Positions 34,673 through 43,797 of a stretch of 57,755 nucleotides of DNA are shown here, piece after piece (position 1 is the first letter of the stretch; each line of letters starts with the position of its first letter). The translations under genes were made by a program, and so were the position numbers. Under the pieces are notes generated by a model that saw nothing but the letters and a program-made list of their open reading frames with translations, searched no databases and had not been told where the DNA came from. Source of the DNA: an uncultured Bacteroidota bacterium (lineage in GTDB: Bacteria; Bacteroidota; Bacteroidia; Chitinophagales; LD1); assembly GCA_903861145.1 (NCBI GenBank), contig CAIOTH010000128.1, forward strand, positions 1 to 57,755. Reading direction: 5' to 3'.

Positions 34673-34879
34673 TATTGGAGGTTTGGAGGCGTAAAAGTAG
34701 AAATTAAATGGTTGAAGGGCTTAAATAAGAGATGAGACAGCTTCGCAATTTGGAAACGTTTCAGGGCATAATTTATATTATATTGGCTTTCAATATAGCT
34801 TGTCAGGCAACCAAATTCAGGCAACCGAATAAGCTGGTTATGAACCGGTGGCATTATTTCTCTCTGAAAAAACTTTATC

Positions 34880-37864
34880 ATGAATAGGGCTTACCTTCTT
34901 ATCCTGGCAATTGCATTTTCGGGGATATTTAGCGGGGTGTTTGCACAGGAAGAAGATGAACAACCCTGCGGCTATTATCCTTTTAAAAGTATAACGGAGG
35001 AAAAGCAGTTTCCTTACGATAACTTTTTCTTTCAACGCTCTTATCCCGATTATGGCAATATCCTTCCGGCTTTTGAACATGCCAAGCAAATAGCGGTTGC
35101 CCGTTTGCATGATGTATCGCGCTCGCACAATTTTAATCTTCAATGGAATCTTGAGGGGCCTATTAACGTAGGCGGGAGGGTGAATGTTGTTACTATTGAC
35201 CCTACCGATAGCAATATCATGTTTGCCGGTACTGCCAATGGTGGTATTTACAAAACGACTGATGGGGGAAATAACTGGGCCTCGGTGGTAGATACCTTGT
35301 ACTATTTTTCAGTAGGTGATATTAAGATTGACCCGGTTAACCACAACATTATTTACGCTGGGCTAGGCGATCCGAATATTTCCGGCTATCCTGCTATTGG
35401 CAATGGCATTTTAAAATCTTTAGATGGCGGCGCTACGTGGAACAACATAGGGTTGAGCGAAACGCGCATCATTTCTAAAATTGAGATTCATCCGCTTAAC
35501 CATAACATTGTTTACGCTGCCGCCATGGGCCTGCCTTATGAGCGCGATAGCCTGCGGGGTCTTTACAAATCGGAAGATGCCGGTAATACCTGGAGGCAGG
35601 TTTTGTTTGTAAGCGACTCGGCCGGTGTTATTGATTTGCTTTTGGATAATACTGATACCAACATTGTTTATGCCGTTAGCTGGAACCGCATCCGCCAAAA
35701 TTTATATGGTTTAATTGGCGGCCCCGATGGCAAAATATGGAAAAGCACTACCGGCGGAAATAGCTGGGTGCAACTTACCAACGGTTTGCCAACCGGTTCT
35801 TTTTCGCGCATTTCAATCACCAAATCGGCGCAAAACCATAATACCTTGTATGCGGAGTTTGTGGATTCATCGACCCTTGAAGTTTATGGGATATACAAGA
35901 GCACAGATGCTGGTGCTTTGTGGACTACTATTGGCACCTCAACGCTAACGTCACAATCGCCATTGGGTGGTTTTGGCTGGTATTTTGGCAACCTTACTGT
36001 TAACCCGTACAATGACAATGATATTTATGTTTTGGGTGTTGACCTTTGGCATACCACCGATAGCGGAACCACCTGGACGGAAGTGGGCCCACCCTGGTTT
36101 ACGTACGAGCTGCATGCCGATAAGCATTGCCTGCGGTTTGTAGGGCCAAACTCGATGATAGTTACTACCGATGGTGGTATTTCAAAATCAACCGATGCCG
36201 GTAATAGCTGGACTTATATTGCCAATTTGCCCAACACCCAATTCTACCATGTTTCGTGCGACCCTAATCAACCGGGTACTTATTACGGTGGTGCGCAGGA
36301 TAACGGAACCTCGGGCGGTAATGCTGCAACGCTGGCAAACTGGCCAAGATACTATGGTGGAGATGGTTTTCAGCAACGCTTTGTACCCGGTAGCCCGCTT
36401 ATATGGTATACCGAAACCCAATGGGGTGCCATGGTTTATACGGATGATGGAGGAAACTCTTTTAACGATGCCACGGCAGGAATAAACCCGGGCGAAACGC
36501 ACAATTGGGATATGCCGTATATTATTAGCAGTTCGAATTCGAATACGATGTATACCGGTACCTCTTTAATGTACCAAAGCACCGGATCGTACATTCCTAA
36601 TTGGACACCAACAAGCTTTGATTTGACAAAATACAATGGCACGGATGACGCTGAATTTCACTCAATTTCAACCATTGGAGAATCGCCTATAAACCCAAAT
36701 AACCTTTACGTAGGTACCAGCGATGGTAACGTTTGGAATACAACGGATGGCGGAACTACCTGGACATTGGTTTCGACTAACCTGCCCAATAGGTATGTAA
36801 CCAAAGTGAAGGCTTCGAATTTATATGCCAACGTTGTGTTTGTTGCGCACTCAGGATATAAGGATAATGACAACATACCGCACATGCACCGGTCGGTAGA
36901 TAATGGAGTGACGTGGACAGATATTTCGGGCAATTTACCACCGTTTGCAGTTAACGATATTGAACTAAGCAACATTAACGACAGCCTGATTTTTGTGGCC
37001 ACCGATGGCGGTGTTTATTATACCATGGACATGGGTGTAGACTGGAACCGGTTGGGCACTGACTTCCCTTTATTCCAGGTATATGATATTGAATTGGAGC
37101 CATCGACAGAAAAGCTGATAGCCGGTACTTTTGCGCGTTCTATTTGGAGCATAGGTGTTGATAGCATTCTATCATCGTTTAACCTGGCGCTTAGCGTAAG
37201 CAGCAACGACACTATTTGCCAGGGCGGCCAGGTTCAACTGCACGCGTCGGGTGCGGCTAATTATGTTTGGTCACCAGATAGTACGCTTAACTGTTCAAAC
37301 TGTCCAAGTCCGGTTGCCACACCATCTATCACCACTCATTATATTGTTACAGGCACATCTGGTGGCGCAAGTGCCTCTGATACTATTACGGTGGTGGTGA
37401 ACCCGGTGCCCGGTTCAGCAATTGCCCAAACCGGAGATACACTTTATGCTCCTACAGGAAGTTCTTACCAGTGGTACCAGGATGGGGTACCCGTTACAAA
37501 TGCAACCGGCAATTTTTATGTTGTTACTGCCAATGGGGTTTATAATGTGGTAGTGTTTAATGCTTTTAACTGCTCGCAAACATCAAACTACGTTACCATT
37601 TCGAACGTAGGTATGAACGAAATTTCATTGAATAACGGTATAAGGCTTTATCCAAACCCGGTTAGCGAAAAATTGCAGGTAGAAAAAGCGTTGCCCGGCG
37701 AGTGGCAATTGGTTATTACCGATGTTGAAGGCCGTGCAATAGCGCACACTACTTTGGTAAACCCCAAAACCGAAATTGATATGAGCGAAATTTTGAGTGG
37801 AATCTATCTTGCCCAAATCAATAATGGAACTACATGCGTAACCAAAAAGATTTCGAAATTTTGA
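34880..37864 (+). CDS. T9SS-sorted BNR/sortilin-like beta-propeller protein
   Basis: 994 residues with a signal peptide (AYLLILAIAFSGIFSGVFAQ). At least eight Asp-box/BNR repeats (IYKTTDGGNNWASV, ILKSLDGGATWNNI, LYKSEDAGNTW, IWKSTTGGNSW, VWNTTDGGTTW, MHRSVDNGVTW) make sortilin/VPS10-like ten-bladed propellers (about 40-760). An Ig-like segment (SNDTICQGGQVQLHASG) and a type A sorting domain (IRLYPNPVSEKLQV, LSGIYLAQIN) follow. The family includes xyloglucanase-like glycosidases and adhesins, but no catalytic acids can be identified. It is surface-exposed or secreted. Confidence 0.9.
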   Translation: MNRAYLLILAIAFSGIFSGVFAQEEDEQPCGYYPFKSITEEKQFPYDNFFFQRSYPDYGNILPAFEHAKQIAVARLHDVSRSHNFNLQWNLEGPINVGGRVNVVTIDPTDSNIMFAGTANGGIYKTTDGGNNWASVVDTLYYFSVGDIKIDPVNHNIIYAGLGDPNISGYPAIGNGILKSLDGGATWNNIGLSETRIISKIEIHPLNHNIVYAAAMGLPYERDSLRGLYKSEDAGNTWRQVLFVSDSAGVIDLLLDNTDTNIVYAVSWNRIRQNLYGLIGGPDGKIWKSTTGGNSWVQLTNGLPTGSFSRISITKSAQNHNTLYAEFVDSSTLEVYGIYKSTDAGALWTTIGTSTLTSQSPLGGFGWYFGNLTVNPYNDNDIYVLGVDLWHTTDSGTTWTEVGPPWFTYELHADKHCLRFVGPNSMIVTTDGGISKSTDAGNSWTYIANLPNTQFYHVSCDPNQPGTYYGGAQDNGTSGGNAATLANWPRYYGGDGFQQRFVPGSPLIWYTETQWGAMVYTDDGGNSFNDATAGINPGETHNWDMPYIISSSNSNTMYTGTSLMYQSTGSYIPNWTPTSFDLTKYNGTDDAEFHSISTIGESPINPNNLYVGTSDGNVWNTTDGGTTWTLVSTNLPNRYVTKVKASNLYANVVFVAHSGYKDNDNIPHMHRSVDNGVTWTDISGNLPPFAVNDIELSNINDSLIFVATDGGVYYTMDMGVDWNRLGTDFPLFQVYDIELEPSTEKLIAGTFARSIWSIGVDSILSSFNLALSVSSNDTICQGGQVQLHASGAANYVWSPDSTLNCSNCPSPVATPSITTHYIVTGTSGGASASDTITVVVNPVPGSAIAQTGDTLYAPTGSSYQWYQDGVPVTNATGNFYVVTANGVYNVVVFNAFNCSQTSNYVTISNVGMNEISLNNGIRLYPNPVSEKLQVEKALPGEWQLVITDVEGRAIAHTTLVNPKTEIDMSEILSGIYLAQINNGTTCVTKKISKF

Positions 37865-37883
37865 GTATACCCTGGTTGATAAA

Positions 37884-38612
37884 CTAGCCTACCATTTGCG
37901 CCAAACAATTCCGTATCTCAGGTAAAGAATCGTATAACTGATCGAATGAATTCATCACAAAGTATTTATCCTGTATAATATCGTTGCGGTAAGGGGTATG
38001 CATCATTACCGAAACATCGTAATCGAGTTTAACGGTTGATTGATTGAGACAATTTAGGGTTTCGCTATGCGATGAGATGATACCTGCACCGTAAATTTTT
38101 ACTTCGTCTTTTTCGCGCAGCATACCAAACTCTATAGTAAACCAATAAACACGGCTTAATAAATCAATGGCTGTCGGGTTATCAATAAACTCTAAGGCAA
38201 TATTACTGAGGCCACGAAAAAAATCGCAGTAGGCAGTGTTGCTTAGTAACGGCACATGGCCAAATACATCGTGAAACATATCGGGCTCTTCCAGGTAATC
38301 TAGTTGTGCCATAGTGCGCAGCCAGCAGGTAGCGGTAAACTTTTTTTCAGAAAGAAACTGGAAGAACTCTTTTTGCGGACAGATGTTAGGCACAACTTCC
38401 ATACCCCAACCAGTGGCAGGATTTAATATACCATCAACTTCCCGAAAATCAGGAATGTGATTGGCCCTGAAGTTTACTTTGTCAAGCGCATCGAGATAGG
38501 ACGATGAAACGGATGGCTCCAGTATTTCCATCTGGCGGTTATAAAGAGTTTTCCATACGGCAAAGTCTTCGGTGGTGTAGTTGCTGTAAATCTGTTGTGT
38601 CGGTCGTTTCAT
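37884..38612 (-). CDS. phhA: Phenylalanine 4-monooxygenase (aromatic amino acid hydroxylase)
   Basis: 242 residues, the compact bacterial catalytic-domain-only form without ACT regulatory domain. The iron facial triad is visible: H114 and H119 in FHDVFGHVPLL and E161 in YWFTIEFG. The pterin-site region RLRT-type TCWLRTMAQLDYLEEPD and GAGIISSHSE are conserved. It hydroxylates phenylalanine to tyrosine with tetrahydropterin and O2, so the host is aerobic or microaerobic. It is convergent with the BNR gene, 19 bp apart. Confidence 0.95.
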   Translation of the reverse strand: MKRPTQQIYSNYTTEDFAVWKTLYNRQMEILEPSVSSSYLDALDKVNFRANHIPDFREVDGILNPATGWGMEVVPNICPQKEFFQFLSEKKFTATCWLRTMAQLDYLEEPDMFHDVFGHVPLLSNTAYCDFFRGLSNIALEFIDNPTAIDLLSRVYWFTIEFGMLREKDEVKIYGAGIISSHSETLNCLNQSTVKLDYDVSVMMHTPYRNDIIQDKYFVMNSFDQLYDSLPEIRNCLAQMVG

Positions 38613-38633
38613 GGTTGCTGCTTTATTGGTTTT

Positions 38634-38671
38634 ATAAAAACAAAAAGCCCGTTCCTTTACGGAGCGGGCTT
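38634..38671 (-). terminator. Terminator of the DEAD-box helicase gene
   Basis: Stem AAGCCCGTTCC / GGAGCGGGCTT (one G-T pair) with a TTTAC loop. On the minus strand it is followed by TTTTTGTTTTT. It lies 140 bp beyond the helicase stop, giving a long 3' UTR. Confidence 0.85.
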
Positions 38672-38809
38672 GTATTTTGTTGCTGTTTATTTTGCTATTT
38701 CATGCAATACTTTACCCTCCGGAGTTTTCGTTTCCGTAATAGTAATAATAAGTATTGCTGTTGTTGACCACGAAATGAATATAATGATAATTGGTCGAAA
38801 TTCAAAAAA

Positions 38810-40144
38810 CTAGTGCTTGGTATGATGCCCACCGCCTTTGTAACCACCGCTCTTATTACTGCCACCACTTTTAAATCCACCACCTTTATGTCCACCACCG
38901 CCTTTCCCCTTACCAAACGAACCTCGCATGGGTTTGCCAGCATTGGCTTTAGGATCATATACAGGGCCCTCGCCTAAGTGTGGAGGAATGGCAATCTTAT
39001 TTATTTCATACCCAATCAACTCTTCAATTTTCTGGAATTTGCGCTGATCGTGCGGGTTGATGAAGGTAAGTGCTACACCGGTGGTTGCGGCGCGGGCTGT
39101 TCTACCAACACGGTGTATATAATCTTCAGCATCGCCGGGCACATCGTAATTAATTACCAGGCCTATAGAGTCAATATCAATACCACGCGAAAGGATATCG
39201 GTAGCTACCAGCGTTTGTAAATTCTTGTTTTTAAATTGGCGTAATACTTCATTACGTTCATCCTGCTCAAGGTCGGAGTGGATGGCGGATATTTGAAAGC
39301 CCGAGCGTTTAAAGTCTTTTTCAATCTCTTTCACCTTGTCTTTGGTAGAAGAGAAAATAAGGATGCTCGCTACTTTTTTATCCTTCAACAGGCTTTTAAG
39401 CAACTCTGTTTTTTGGTTATCGTACACCACATAGGCAGCCTGTAACACTCCCTCAGCAGGTTTCGATAAGGATATATTTATCTGCTCCGGGTTATGCAAA
39501 ATCTTTTTTGCCAGGTCGCGTATTTTTGGGGGCATGGTAGCCGAGAAAAGCAGCGATTGCCTTTTTTTAGGGAGGAAACTGATGATCTTATTGAGGTCAT
39601 CACTAAATCCCATATCGAGCATGCGGTCGGCTTCGTCCAGTATCAGGTGTTTCAGTTCACTGATTTTTACGTAACCCATATTGAGGTGCGAAATCAGTCT
39701 ACCAGGCGTAGCAATAATGATGTTAGCCCCTTGTGTTAAGGCTTTCTTTTCTTGTTCGAAAGATATACCACCTGTGCCGCCGTAAATGGCAATATGGCTT
39801 ACTTGCGCGTAATAAGCAAAGCCTTGTAATGCCTCGTCAATTTGTATGGCTAGCTCGCGGGTAGGGACAATTATGAGCGTATCGATATAATCGCCGGGAT
39901 GCTGAATGATTTTATTGATGGTTGGAAGTAAATAAGCCGCCGTTTTTCCGGTACCTGTTTGCGCGCAGGCAATCAGGTCATGGTCCTTCATAATTACGGG
40001 TATGGCCTGTTGCTGTATGGGCGTAGGTTTTTCAAAACCCATGGCGTTAAGGCCCTCCATCAATTCAGGCTGAAAATTCAGGTCTTTAAAGGTAAAGGGT
40101 GGGGTGGGTGTTGTTTCCGGTTGTGTAACTTCTTCGTCTTGCAT
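38810..40144 (-). CDS. DEAD-box RNA helicase (RhlE/DeaD-like)
   Basis: 444 residues. Q motif GFEKPTPIQQQAIP, motif I AQTGTGKTAAYLLP, Ia PTRELAIQ, II LDEADRMLDMGF, III FSATMPP, V ATDILSRGIDID, VI HRVGRTARA. A 60-residue Gly/Lys/His-rich tail (GKGKGGGGHKGGGFKSGG) follows the core, typical of Bacteroidota RhlE-like helicases and likely used for RNA binding or condensation. It acts in ribosome assembly or mRNA decay and is often cold-induced. Separate promoter and terminator. Confidence 0.95.
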   Translation of the reverse strand: MQDEEVTQPETTPTPPFTFKDLNFQPELMEGLNAMGFEKPTPIQQQAIPVIMKDHDLIACAQTGTGKTAAYLLPTINKIIQHPGDYIDTLIIVPTRELAIQIDEALQGFAYYAQVSHIAIYGGTGGISFEQEKKALTQGANIIIATPGRLISHLNMGYVKISELKHLILDEADRMLDMGFSDDLNKIISFLPKKRQSLLFSATMPPKIRDLAKKILHNPEQINISLSKPAEGVLQAAYVVYDNQKTELLKSLLKDKKVASILIFSSTKDKVKEIEKDFKRSGFQISAIHSDLEQDERNEVLRQFKNKNLQTLVATDILSRGIDIDSIGLVINYDVPGDAEDYIHRVGRTARAATTGVALTFINPHDQRKFQKIEELIGYEINKIAIPPHLGEGPVYDPKANAGKPMRGSFGKGKGGGGHKGGGFKSGGSNKSGGYKGGGHHTKH

Positions 40145-40221
40145 GCGGGGCGAATATAGTGCTATTTCGGGAATACAGTTTCACGCCAAGTGTGGCAAAG
40201 AAACAGCCAAATACAGGTTCT

Positions 40222-40260
40222 CGCAAAGGGCGCAAAGGAGAGACGCAAAGAAACGCAAAG
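40222..40260. repeat. CGCAAAG short interspersed repeats
   Basis: Four CGCAAAG copies (40222, 40231, 40244, 40254) with 2-6 nt spacers lie in the 139-bp gap between the divergently placed ends of the RetSat-like and DEAD-box genes. Such CGCAAAG tracts are common intergenic filler in Bacteroidota. Confidence 0.6.
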
Positions 40261-40283
40261 TTAAAGCGGTGGTTTAAGAGGCC

Positions 40284-41873
40284 TTATATCCTGCTCAACA
40301 AATTCTTCTTAGTAATAGCCATAGCTGTTAATAAGCCACTGAATAGAGCCCCGCCAATACCGCAGCTAATTACATCCTGCCCGGTTAAGAAGAGGTTTTT
40401 TACGGGGGTGTTTACGCGCAAAAACTTTTGGTTAAAGCGTTCGGTGGTATGGTCGAGGCCGTATAACTCGCCGTATTGGTAATTGGCGAAGTGTTGGGTG
40501 CTGAGGGGTGTTGAGAATTCGTAAAAGTCTATTTGTCCTCTTAGGTTAGGATGCTTTTTATAGAGCGTTTCCAATAATCGTTGAGCAAATTTTTCTTTTA
40601 GGGCGTCATATTCGGCTCCGCGCTTTTTCCAGCGTTTATCCTGCCATTCCTGATACCACTCAAATGGTGCAGGGCTGATGATTTCGATGGTTGTTTTGCC
40701 GGGAAAACGGCGCTCCCAATCGGGGTCTTTGGATGAGGGGAATGAAATATAAACTACAGGTAACTCGGCATCGGGGTTTGCAATAAATGCGTCCAGGTTT
40801 TTATCGTGGTCGTAGTTATCGGGAAAAATCCAGTAGTTGGCTTTGCCCAATTTCAACTCATCATTTGATTTGTTGATGCCGATATATAAACATACGTGGC
40901 CCACAGATGGCCGAACATGTTTAAACATGTCATCGGTGTTATGTTCTTTGCGTTCAGTTTCAGGCAGTAAATGTTTGTAGGTATTTACTATGCCCGCATT
41001 ACTAACTACAATGGGGGCAAGTATCTCCTTGCCATCAATCATTCTTACACCAACGGCCTTATTATTTTTTACAATAATTTCTTTTACCATGGCATTGGTA
41101 AAAATCTCCCCACCGGTTTTTTGTATTACCGGTGCAATTGTTTCAAATATCTGCGAAGCCCCACCAATAGGATAATTACCGCCTTTCATGTAATGCTTTA
41201 CCAGCATGGCGTGCATCATAAAGCTGCTTTTAGATGGAGCGAGCCCATAATCGCCGTATTGCCCGGTTAAAACGGCTATCAGTTTTTTGTTTTTGGTGAG
41301 GCCACTTAATACCTCTTCCGTAGTTTTATTTTGTTGCAGCGCTTTTTTACGCATCCAGTTACCAAATAGGTTACTCAAAAAAACGGGTAAAACCTTTTCG
41401 GCAAAGTATAATTTTTGGCTGCGCTGTGTGGCATAAATAAGGTCAACATATTTGTCAATAGCCTCCTGATCTTCGGATGCAGTAAAATGCTTTTTTAGTT
41501 CGACTTTAAACTCTTCAGGTCCTGCAACAAAATCATAAACTTCATTACCAAAAAACAGTTTGTCATAAACGGGGTCCATTTCGGCCCATTTCAAGTTGCC
41601 ATCGGTAACGTATTTGAACATTTTTGTCAAATCGTTTTGCTCGCGGTTTACTTCACCAATGTAATGCAGGCCGACGTCCCATTCGTAACCACGGCGGTTA
41701 AATACGTGGGTAAAGCCACCGGCAGTATAATGCTGTTCAAGCACTAATACTTTCTTACCTTCTTTTGCAAGAAACGCAGCAGTAGTGAGCCCACCTAAAC
41801 CCGAGCCAATAATAATGGCATCGAAGTTTCCGGTAACTTTATCCTGCTTATAAGATTTGGTGAGGTTAGACAT
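40284..41873 (-). CDS. RetSat/CrtI-like FAD-dependent oxidoreductase
   Basis: 529 residues. The N-terminal FAD/NAD-binding Rossmann motif is AIIIGSGLGGLTTAAFLAKEG (14-34), followed by LEQHYTAGGFTHVF and WDVGLHYIGEV. The C-terminal motif is FLTGQDVISCGIGGALFSGL. This combination is characteristic of the all-trans-retinol 13,14-reductase (RetSat)/carotenoid isomerase branch of phytoene-desaturase-like enzymes. It probably saturates or isomerises a polyene lipid or carotenoid, but no carotenoid genes adjoin it, so the substrate is unknown. Confidence 0.88.
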   Translation of the reverse strand: MSNLTKSYKQDKVTGNFDAIIIGSGLGGLTTAAFLAKEGKKVLVLEQHYTAGGFTHVFNRRGYEWDVGLHYIGEVNREQNDLTKMFKYVTDGNLKWAEMDPVYDKLFFGNEVYDFVAGPEEFKVELKKHFTASEDQEAIDKYVDLIYATQRSQKLYFAEKVLPVFLSNLFGNWMRKKALQQNKTTEEVLSGLTKNKKLIAVLTGQYGDYGLAPSKSSFMMHAMLVKHYMKGGNYPIGGASQIFETIAPVIQKTGGEIFTNAMVKEIIVKNNKAVGVRMIDGKEILAPIVVSNAGIVNTYKHLLPETERKEHNTDDMFKHVRPSVGHVCLYIGINKSNDELKLGKANYWIFPDNYDHDKNLDAFIANPDAELPVVYISFPSSKDPDWERRFPGKTTIEIISPAPFEWYQEWQDKRWKKRGAEYDALKEKFAQRLLETLYKKHPNLRGQIDFYEFSTPLSTQHFANYQYGELYGLDHTTERFNQKFLRVNTPVKNLFLTGQDVISCGIGGALFSGLLTAMAITKKNLLSRI

Positions 41874-41901
41874 AGATTGTGGTGGAAAGATAAAAATTAA
41901 C

Positions 41902-41949
41902 CAAACAAAAAGGCCCGAAAAACACTGTGTTCTTCGGGCCTTTTGTTTG
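41902..41949 (-). terminator. Strong terminator after the lipoprotein gene
   Basis: A 17-bp stem, CAAACAAAAAGGCCCGAA / TTCGGGCCTTTTGTTTG (one bulged A), lies between the lipoprotein stop (41965) and the RetSat-like start (41873). It is U-rich in both directions and insulates the two genes. Confidence 0.85.
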
Positions 41950-41964
41950 AATTCGTTATATCTA

Positions 41965-42690
41965 CTAATAGTAAACGATATTGTTCGAATCGGCTTGCAT
42001 GCCTTTTTGGTAAGTTGCTTGTGATATTACACGGCCTTTATCGTCGAATTTGTATGAAAAGATCACATCAAGGCTATCGCCTTTTGAAGTAACCTGTACT
42101 GCTTTTTTCATCAGGTTTTTCGAATCTGTTCCACGGAATTTCATACCTTGGTTTTCAGGTGAAAGTGAGTTTAACTTATCGCTATAGTAATCGAAATACA
42201 CGGTTGCCATTGGTTTCATGGTTTCGTCAGATATTACGCGTGATACCTCGTTTCCGTCTTTAAACACAAAAGACGTAGTACGCTTTAACTGGCCACCCAA
42301 AAATTCCTGGGTAAGTGTATTGTGTCCTTCAGCATCGTGGGTATTAACGGTTAATATGCTTCCCATAGGATTGGCCATTTCAAAACTATCTACGTATCCT
42401 GCTGCCGAAAGGTGTAAGGTTTGCATTCTTGGCTCGGGACTTTGCGGGTTAGTTACCGATTGGGTTATGGTATTGCCTGCATAAGTAAACGTTACTTTGG
42501 TTGTATCAGGACTACCACCGTAAACCTTGATAACACTTACTTTATTATCGGGCGAGTAGGTAAACGCGGTGGTTTGCCCTTTAGCGGAAATCATGGCTTT
42601 AACCCTGTAAGCTGTGGTTGAGCCGCCTTTATTACATGCTGTAAGTATTGTGGCAAAAGCAATTACAGCAAATAGCATTATGTTTTTCAT
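41965..42690 (-). CDS. Lipoprotein with YD/DUF4595-like repeats
   Basis: 241 residues from the Met at 42690; the ATG at 42723 adds 11 residues unlike a signal peptide. The signal peptidase II signal is LFAVIAFATILTAC, so the Cys is lipidated and the protein anchored in a membrane. The mature part repeats strand pairs of the type FTYSPDNKVSVIKVY, FTYAGNTITQSV, LHLSAAGYVDSFEM, FVFKDGNEVSRVI, FSYKFDDKGRVISQ, as in DUF4595 or RHS/YD-like barrels. Function unknown. It diverges from the cysE leader. Confidence 0.8.
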   Translation of the reverse strand: MKNIMLFAVIAFATILTACNKGGSTTAYRVKAMISAKGQTTAFTYSPDNKVSVIKVYGGSPDTTKVTFTYAGNTITQSVTNPQSPEPRMQTLHLSAAGYVDSFEMANPMGSILTVNTHDAEGHNTLTQEFLGGQLKRTTSFVFKDGNEVSRVISDETMKPMATVYFDYYSDKLNSLSPENQGMKFRGTDSKNLMKKAVQVTSKGDSLDVIFSYKFDDKGRVISQATYQKGMQADSNNIVYY

Positions 42691-42797
42691 GGTTAAATCG
42701 TTTATTTTGATTTTAGGGCGCAAGGATACGAAAAAGAATTGTTTTAAGCGCCCCCTATTGTATTTTTATAACCATAATTGCTTATTTTAGCATTATA

Positions 42798-42869
42798 ATG
42801 AAACCAATCTCTCAAATATGTGCCTGCTGTTGCTTCTTTTATAGAGGGGGAAAGGGCATTTATGTATAA
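42798..42869 (+). CDS. Cysteine-rich leader peptide of the cysE-cysK operon
   Basis: A 23-codon ORF (ATG 42798, TAA 42867-42869) with four Cys in five codons: residues 8-12 are CACCC (42819-42833). It precedes a strong intrinsic terminator (42901) that itself precedes the serine acetyltransferase ATG (42941). The regulatory amino acid matches the product of the operon (cysteine), which is the hallmark of ribosome-mediated attenuation. The AAAGGG at 42851-42856 can pair with CCCTT at 42903-42907 in the 5' arm of the terminator and so form an antiterminator. A ribosome stalled at the Cys codons leaves this segment free; one at the stop codon covers it. Confidence 0.8.
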   Translation: MKPISQICACCCFFYRGGKGIYV

Positions 42870-42900
42870 CGTTAAATAAACCGAAAACAATAAATTACCG

Positions 42901-42932
42901 AACCCTTCGCCGTTGCGAGGGGTTTTTTATTT
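42901..42932 (+). terminator. Attenuator terminator upstream of cysE
   Basis: A 10-bp stem, AACCCTTCGC / GCGAGGGGTT (one T-G wobble), has loop CGTT and is followed by TTTTATTT. It ends less than 10 bp before the cysE start, so transcription must read through it to express cysE-cysK. This makes it an attenuator and not a 3' terminator. Confidence 0.85.
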
Positions 42933-42940
42933 AAAACAAG

Positions 42941-43762
42941 ATGATTATGCAAACAGAGACTGTTAAACAAATTGACCTTTCGAAACTGCCGAGCCGGATA
43001 GTGGCATATAGGTTTTTGGATGAATTATTAGATTTTCTGTTTCCCGTAGAAGCGGGTTTTGGACTTAACGATGATTTATCGGATGAGCGAACGGAGCGAC
43101 TGAAAAGAATATTAATGGAAGTAATTAGGCCCTTAAAGGATAAGTTGCCAATACCGGAAGAGGTGGTGCTGCAAACATTTTTCGAGGGCTTGCCTGCGGT
43201 TTATAATAAATTGATTTTAGATGCCCGTGCCTTTGTGACATCGGACCCGGCAGTTGAGTGTATTGAAGAAGTTATAGTAGCGTACCCGGGCTTTTATGCT
43301 ATTTCGGTTTACCGCCTGGCACATGAATTATATAAACTTAAAGTGCCTATACTGCCGAGGTTAATAACGGAATATGCCCATAATAAAACGGGTATTGATA
43401 TCCACCCGGGAGCCAAAATTGGCAACTCGTTTTTTATTGACCACGGCACGGGCGTTGTTATTGGCCAAACCACTGTTATTGGCGATAACGTTAAGTTATA
43501 CCAGGGTGTAACTCTTGGCGCTTTAGCAGTGAGGAAAGAAACACAAGGGGCCAAGCGACATCCTACTATTGAGAACAATGTTATTATTTACGCCGGTAGC
43601 TGCATATTGGGTGGTGAAACGGTAATTGGACACGATAGTGTAATTGGCGGAAATGTATGGCTAACACAAAGTATTCAACCTTACTCGGTTGTTTATCATA
43701 AAAGCGATATAAAAATACGTGATAAGAGCGATTTGAATGAAGTGATTGATTTTATTATTTAA
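42941..43762 (+). CDS. cysE: Serine O-acetyltransferase
   Basis: 273 residues. ATG at 42941; a second in-frame ATG at 42947 is possible. A helical N-terminal domain (1-150) is followed by a left-handed beta-helix of hexapeptide repeats: GIDIHPGAKIGNSFFIDHGTG, VVIGQTTVIGDNVKLYQGVTLGA, then IENNVIIYAGSCILGGETVIG. It transfers acetyl from acetyl-CoA to serine, giving O-acetylserine for cysteine synthase, encoded 36 bp downstream. The longer N-terminus resembles the EpsC/plant-like SAT class. It is expected to be controlled by the upstream attenuator and by cysteine feedback. Confidence 0.93.
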   Translation: MIMQTETVKQIDLSKLPSRIVAYRFLDELLDFLFPVEAGFGLNDDLSDERTERLKRILMEVIRPLKDKLPIPEEVVLQTFFEGLPAVYNKLILDARAFVTSDPAVECIEEVIVAYPGFYAISVYRLAHELYKLKVPILPRLITEYAHNKTGIDIHPGAKIGNSFFIDHGTGVVIGQTTVIGDNVKLYQGVTLGALAVRKETQGAKRHPTIENNVIIYAGSCILGGETVIGHDSVIGGNVWLTQSIQPYSVVYHKSDIKIRDKSDLNEVIDFII

Positions 43763-43797
43763 CAGCATTGATTATCTAACAGTATAATATATAGCAA

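Noticed and set aside
40222-40260. CGCAAAG copies as a possible CRISPR or regulatory array
   Set aside because: Units are only 7 bp with 2-6 nt spacers; common intergenic filler in this phylum, no cas genes.
42901-42932. Hairpin as an ordinary 3' terminator of an upstream gene
   Set aside because: The upstream gene is divergent; the only ORF transcribed into it is the Cys-rich leader, so an attenuator is the better reading.
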